Shown here: positions 5,528 to 7,264 of the stretch, in pieces
Layout: each line of letters opens with the position of its first letter
Position numbering within the stretch: position 1 is the first letter of the stretch
Assembly (NCBI GenBank): GCA_902796975.1
Contig: CADBRF010000247.1
Coordinates: 1-7,264 of the forward strand
Source: an uncultured Coriobacteriaceae bacterium
GTDB taxonomy: Bacteria; Actinomycetota; Coriobacteriia; Coriobacteriales; QAMH01
Reading direction: 5' to 3'
DNA length: 7,264 bases
The notes under the pieces: generated by a model
The model's database searches: none
What the model was told of the DNA's origin: nothing
The model's input: the letters and a program-made list of their open reading frames with translations, nothing else
Made by a program: the position numbers and the translations under genes

Positions 5528-6547
5528 CTATTCCTCGGGATACCCTTCGGGATTTTGCCGTTGCCAGCGCCAGGAATCAGCACACATATCTTCGATGCCA
5601 TACTGGGTCTTCCAGCCCAGGTCGCGTTCTGCTTTCGAGGCGTCCGCCCAGCAGGCCGCTAAATCGCCGGCACGACGAGGCTTGATGCTATAGGGAACTT
5701 CGACGCCCGTGGCCTTTTCAAATGCCTTGACAAGCTCGAGGACGCTTGTTGGAGTGCCAGTTCCCAGGTTGTAAACTTGGAGATTGCCTGAAGACTTGAG
5801 AGCCTTCAGAGCCGCCACATGGCCCTTCGCAAGGTCGACAACATGGATATAGTCGCGCTGACAGGAGCCATCGGGCGTATCGTAATCGTCGCCGAATACA
5901 CCCAGCTCAGGTAGCTTGCCAATGGCAACCTGGGTGATATAGGGCATAAGGTTGTTCGGAATCCCCAGGGGAGACTCCCCGATGAGCCCGCTTTGATGAG
6001 CGCCAATCGGATTGAAATAGCGCAACAGAATGACATTCCAGCTAGGGTCGGCACGATAGAGGTCGGAAAGGATGTCCTCGATAATCAGTTTGGTACGGCC
6101 ATAGGGGTTCGTGACTTCACCGTGAGGCATATCCTCGGTAAGTGGGAGCGTCTTTGCTTCACCGTAGACTGTGGCCGAGCTTGAGAAAATGATGCTCCTC
6201 ACCCCATGCATACGCATGGCATTGAGCAGCACGAGCGTGCCGTTGACATTGTTGTCGTAGTACTCGAGTGGTTTTCCAACCGATTCTCCCACTGCCTTGA
6301 GACCGGCGAAATGGATGACGCAATCGAAATGGGCGCTCCCGAAAACCTCGTCGAGAAATGCGGCATCCCGGATATCGCCTTTGGCGAAGGGAACCCGTTT
6401 CCCCGTTATCGTCTCGATGCGATCGAGCACGGTCTTAGATGAATTGCACAGGTTGTCGAGGGCGACCACCTCGTGCCCTGCTCCAAGCAGCTCGACGATG
6501 GTGTGGCTTCCGATAAAACCGGTTCCGCCTGTAACGAGAATACGCAT
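5528..6547 (-). CDS. galE: UDP-glucose 4-epimerase GalE
   Basis: A 339-residue cytoplasmic short-chain dehydrogenase/reductase that interconverts UDP-glucose and UDP-galactose with tightly bound NAD, feeding galactose use and cell-surface glycans. The N-terminal NAD fold starts MRILVTGGTGFIGSH, with the GxxGxxG glycines at 7, 10 and 13. The catalytic residues Ser124, Tyr149 and Lys153 (YxxxK in NPYGRTK) fall at exactly the E. coli GalE numbers, and the length matches (338 in E. coli). The conserved RDYIHVVDLA (231-240) and RRAGDLAACWADASKA (291-306) are present. Residue 299 is Cys, where E. coli has Tyr. The start at 6547 is preferred over in-frame codons upstream (to 6592) because AAGGGAG (6552-6558 on the plus strand) is four bases before it and the protein then begins like all GalE. 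Two genes flank it on the same strand, 72 bases upstream and 36 bases downstream. Confidence 0.97.
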   Translation of the reverse strand: MRILVTGGTGFIGSHTIVELLGAGHEVVALDNLCNSSKTVLDRIETITGKRVPFAKGDIRDAAFLDEVFGSAHFDCVIHFAGLKAVGESVGKPLEYYDNNVNGTLVLLNAMRMHGVRSIIFSSSATVYGEAKTLPLTEDMPHGEVTNPYGRTKLIIEDILSDLYRADPSWNVILLRYFNPIGAHQSGLIGESPLGIPNNLMPYITQVAIGKLPELGVFGDDYDTPDGSCQRDYIHVVDLAKGHVAALKALKSSGNLQVYNLGTGTPTSVLELVKAFEKATGVEVPYSIKPRRAGDLAACWADASKAERDLGWKTQYGIEDMCADSWRWQRQNPEGYPEE

Positions 6548-6551
6548 GACA

Positions 6552-6558
6552 CTCCCTT
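6552..6558 (-). promoter_or_regulatory. Ribosome binding site deciding the galE start
   Basis: AAGGGAG on the minus strand, four bases before the ATG at 6547. It supports the 339-residue GalE and excludes a 15-residue N-terminal extension. A TAGAAT (6577-6582) just upstream resembles a -10 box but has no matching -35, so a separate galE promoter is unproven. Confidence 0.6.
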
Positions 6559-6619
6559 CTGCGGTGTTACGCTGCGATTCTACTACAGTCAATAACGCAG
6601 GGCCCTCATGCCGAAAAAC

Positions 6620-7264
6620 TCAGGCAGCCATATTCAGAGGATGGCGGGCAAAGTAGCGCTCGAGAGCATAGTGGTCAATATCCCAGCGGTCTACCATGCC
6701 AACGTAAATGCCGTTATCGGTCACTGGCGCCTTCTTCAGATGCTGGGAGCCGAGGATACGACAGACATCGCGCATTCCCGTATTGATATCGATGGAAATA
6801 ACACCCTGTGTCGCAATCTCCATGATGTTCAGCTGCATCACATGTTCAATCGCATCATCTATGTTCTCATCATCACGCGAGGCGTAGGTGAGCAAACTGA
6901 ACGTATCAACCCATACCGCCTGTTGACTGGAGAGATAGCGGAGGATATCGCCATCGCTCACGAATCCGACGATATGAGAATTCTCGTCGATAATAGGCGC
7001 TCCGCTGATGTGCTTGCCGTAGAGAAGCGTGAGGACCTCACGGACCGAGGCACTGGAGGGGATAATAGTCGCATCGTTGCGAATGAGCTTCCGCAGCAGA
7101 TTGGGGCCAGACGTGGGCGAGACGGAAACGATGCCCGCGCGCTCTTCCGGCTGGTAGCGTACTTTCCAGACAATGAGAACGACAGCAACGATATTGACAA
7201 CGGCAGTGACCGCGAAGGCGATGTCGATACCGAAGACGCCCTGTTCCGCCGTGCCCGCAGCTGC
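6620..7264 (-). CDS. Membrane transporter-like protein fused to two CBS domains (partial, 5' end missing)
   Basis: The last 214 residues of a leftward gene whose start lies beyond position 7264. The visible part opens with one hydrophobic helix (fragment residues about 12-35, GIDIAFAVTAVVNIVAVVLIVW) followed by a positively charged exit (KVRYQPEER). This looks like the last membrane span of a permease. I favour a major facilitator (DHA2-like) protein, but this is inference from one helix. A linker leads to CBS domain 1 (about 56-112, with ISGAPIIDE...IVGFVSDGDIL), a helical insert of about 35 residues, and CBS domain 2 (about 150-200, with LKKAPVTDNGIYVGMVDRWDI). CBS pairs usually bind adenine nucleotides and gate the attached domain. 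A GTG at 6961 could be mistaken for a start, but it lies inside CBS 1 and the frame continues upstream with protein-like sequence to the edge. The gene precedes galE by 72 bases. Confidence 0.8.
   Translation of the reverse strand, partial: AAAGTAEQGVFGIDIAFAVTAVVNIVAVVLIVWKVRYQPEERAGIVSVSPTSGPNLLRKLIRNDATIIPSSASVREVLTLLYGKHISGAPIIDENSHIVGFVSDGDILRYLSSQQAVWVDTFSLLTYASRDDENIDDAIEHVMQLNIMEIATQGVISIDINTGMRDVCRILGSQHLKKAPVTDNGIYVGMVDRWDIDHYALERYFARHPLNMAA

Noticed and set aside
4755..5693. Several rightward open frames opposite the SRAP gene and the end of galE
   Set aside because: They overlap two well-recognised leftward genes, lack ribosome binding sites of note and show no domain.
6959..6961. 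GTG as a start giving a separate 113-residue single-CBS protein
   Set aside because: It falls inside CBS domain 1, and the upstream codons continue the domain and a membrane helix without a stop to the window edge.

Overview
This window looks like chromosomal DNA of an anaerobic, moderately high-GC bacterium. The best guess is a gut-type actinomycete of the Coriobacteriia/Eggerthellaceae kind. That guess rests on the combination of corrinoid methyltransferase genes, a PucR/CdaR-type regulator with a cysteine-rich insert, and strong Shine-Dalgarno sites at almost every gene. It is an inference from gene content, not from a marker gene.

Left half (1-4701): a corrinoid-dependent methyl-transfer locus. 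A leader region of about 275 bases precedes a two-gene rightward operon, a corrinoid carrier protein (275-913) followed 47 bases later by an MtaA/UroD-family methyltransferase (961-2001). A leftward PucR-type regulator (2048-3634) converges on this operon. A second MtaA/UroD-family methyltransferase (3691-4701) is transcribed divergently from the regulator across only 56 bases. The likely scheme is that one or both UroD-fold enzymes move a methyl group between a small substrate or cofactor and the cobalt of the corrinoid protein, with the regulator controlling the locus. The methyl donor cannot be read from the sequence. O-demethylation of methoxylated compounds or use of a methylamine/betaine are both possible. 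No reductive activator of corrinoid proteins (RamA/RACo type) and no pterin-binding methyl-tetrahydrofolate methyltransferase lies in the window, so the system is incomplete here.

Right half (4733-7264): three leftward genes with short gaps, probably co-transcribed. In transcription order they are a membrane protein fused to two CBS domains (5' end beyond the window), UDP-glucose 4-epimerase galE, and an SRAP (YedK/HMCES-type) abasic-site DNA-protein crosslink protein. They have no evident link to the methyl-transfer locus, which they meet tail to tail at 4702-4732.

Points most worth a second look are the six-cysteine cluster inside the regulator, the pairing of two divergent UroD-fold enzymes with one corrinoid protein, the cysteine at the GalE gatekeeper position, and the permease-CBS fusion. 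No mobile element, CRISPR array, tRNA or rRNA was seen.
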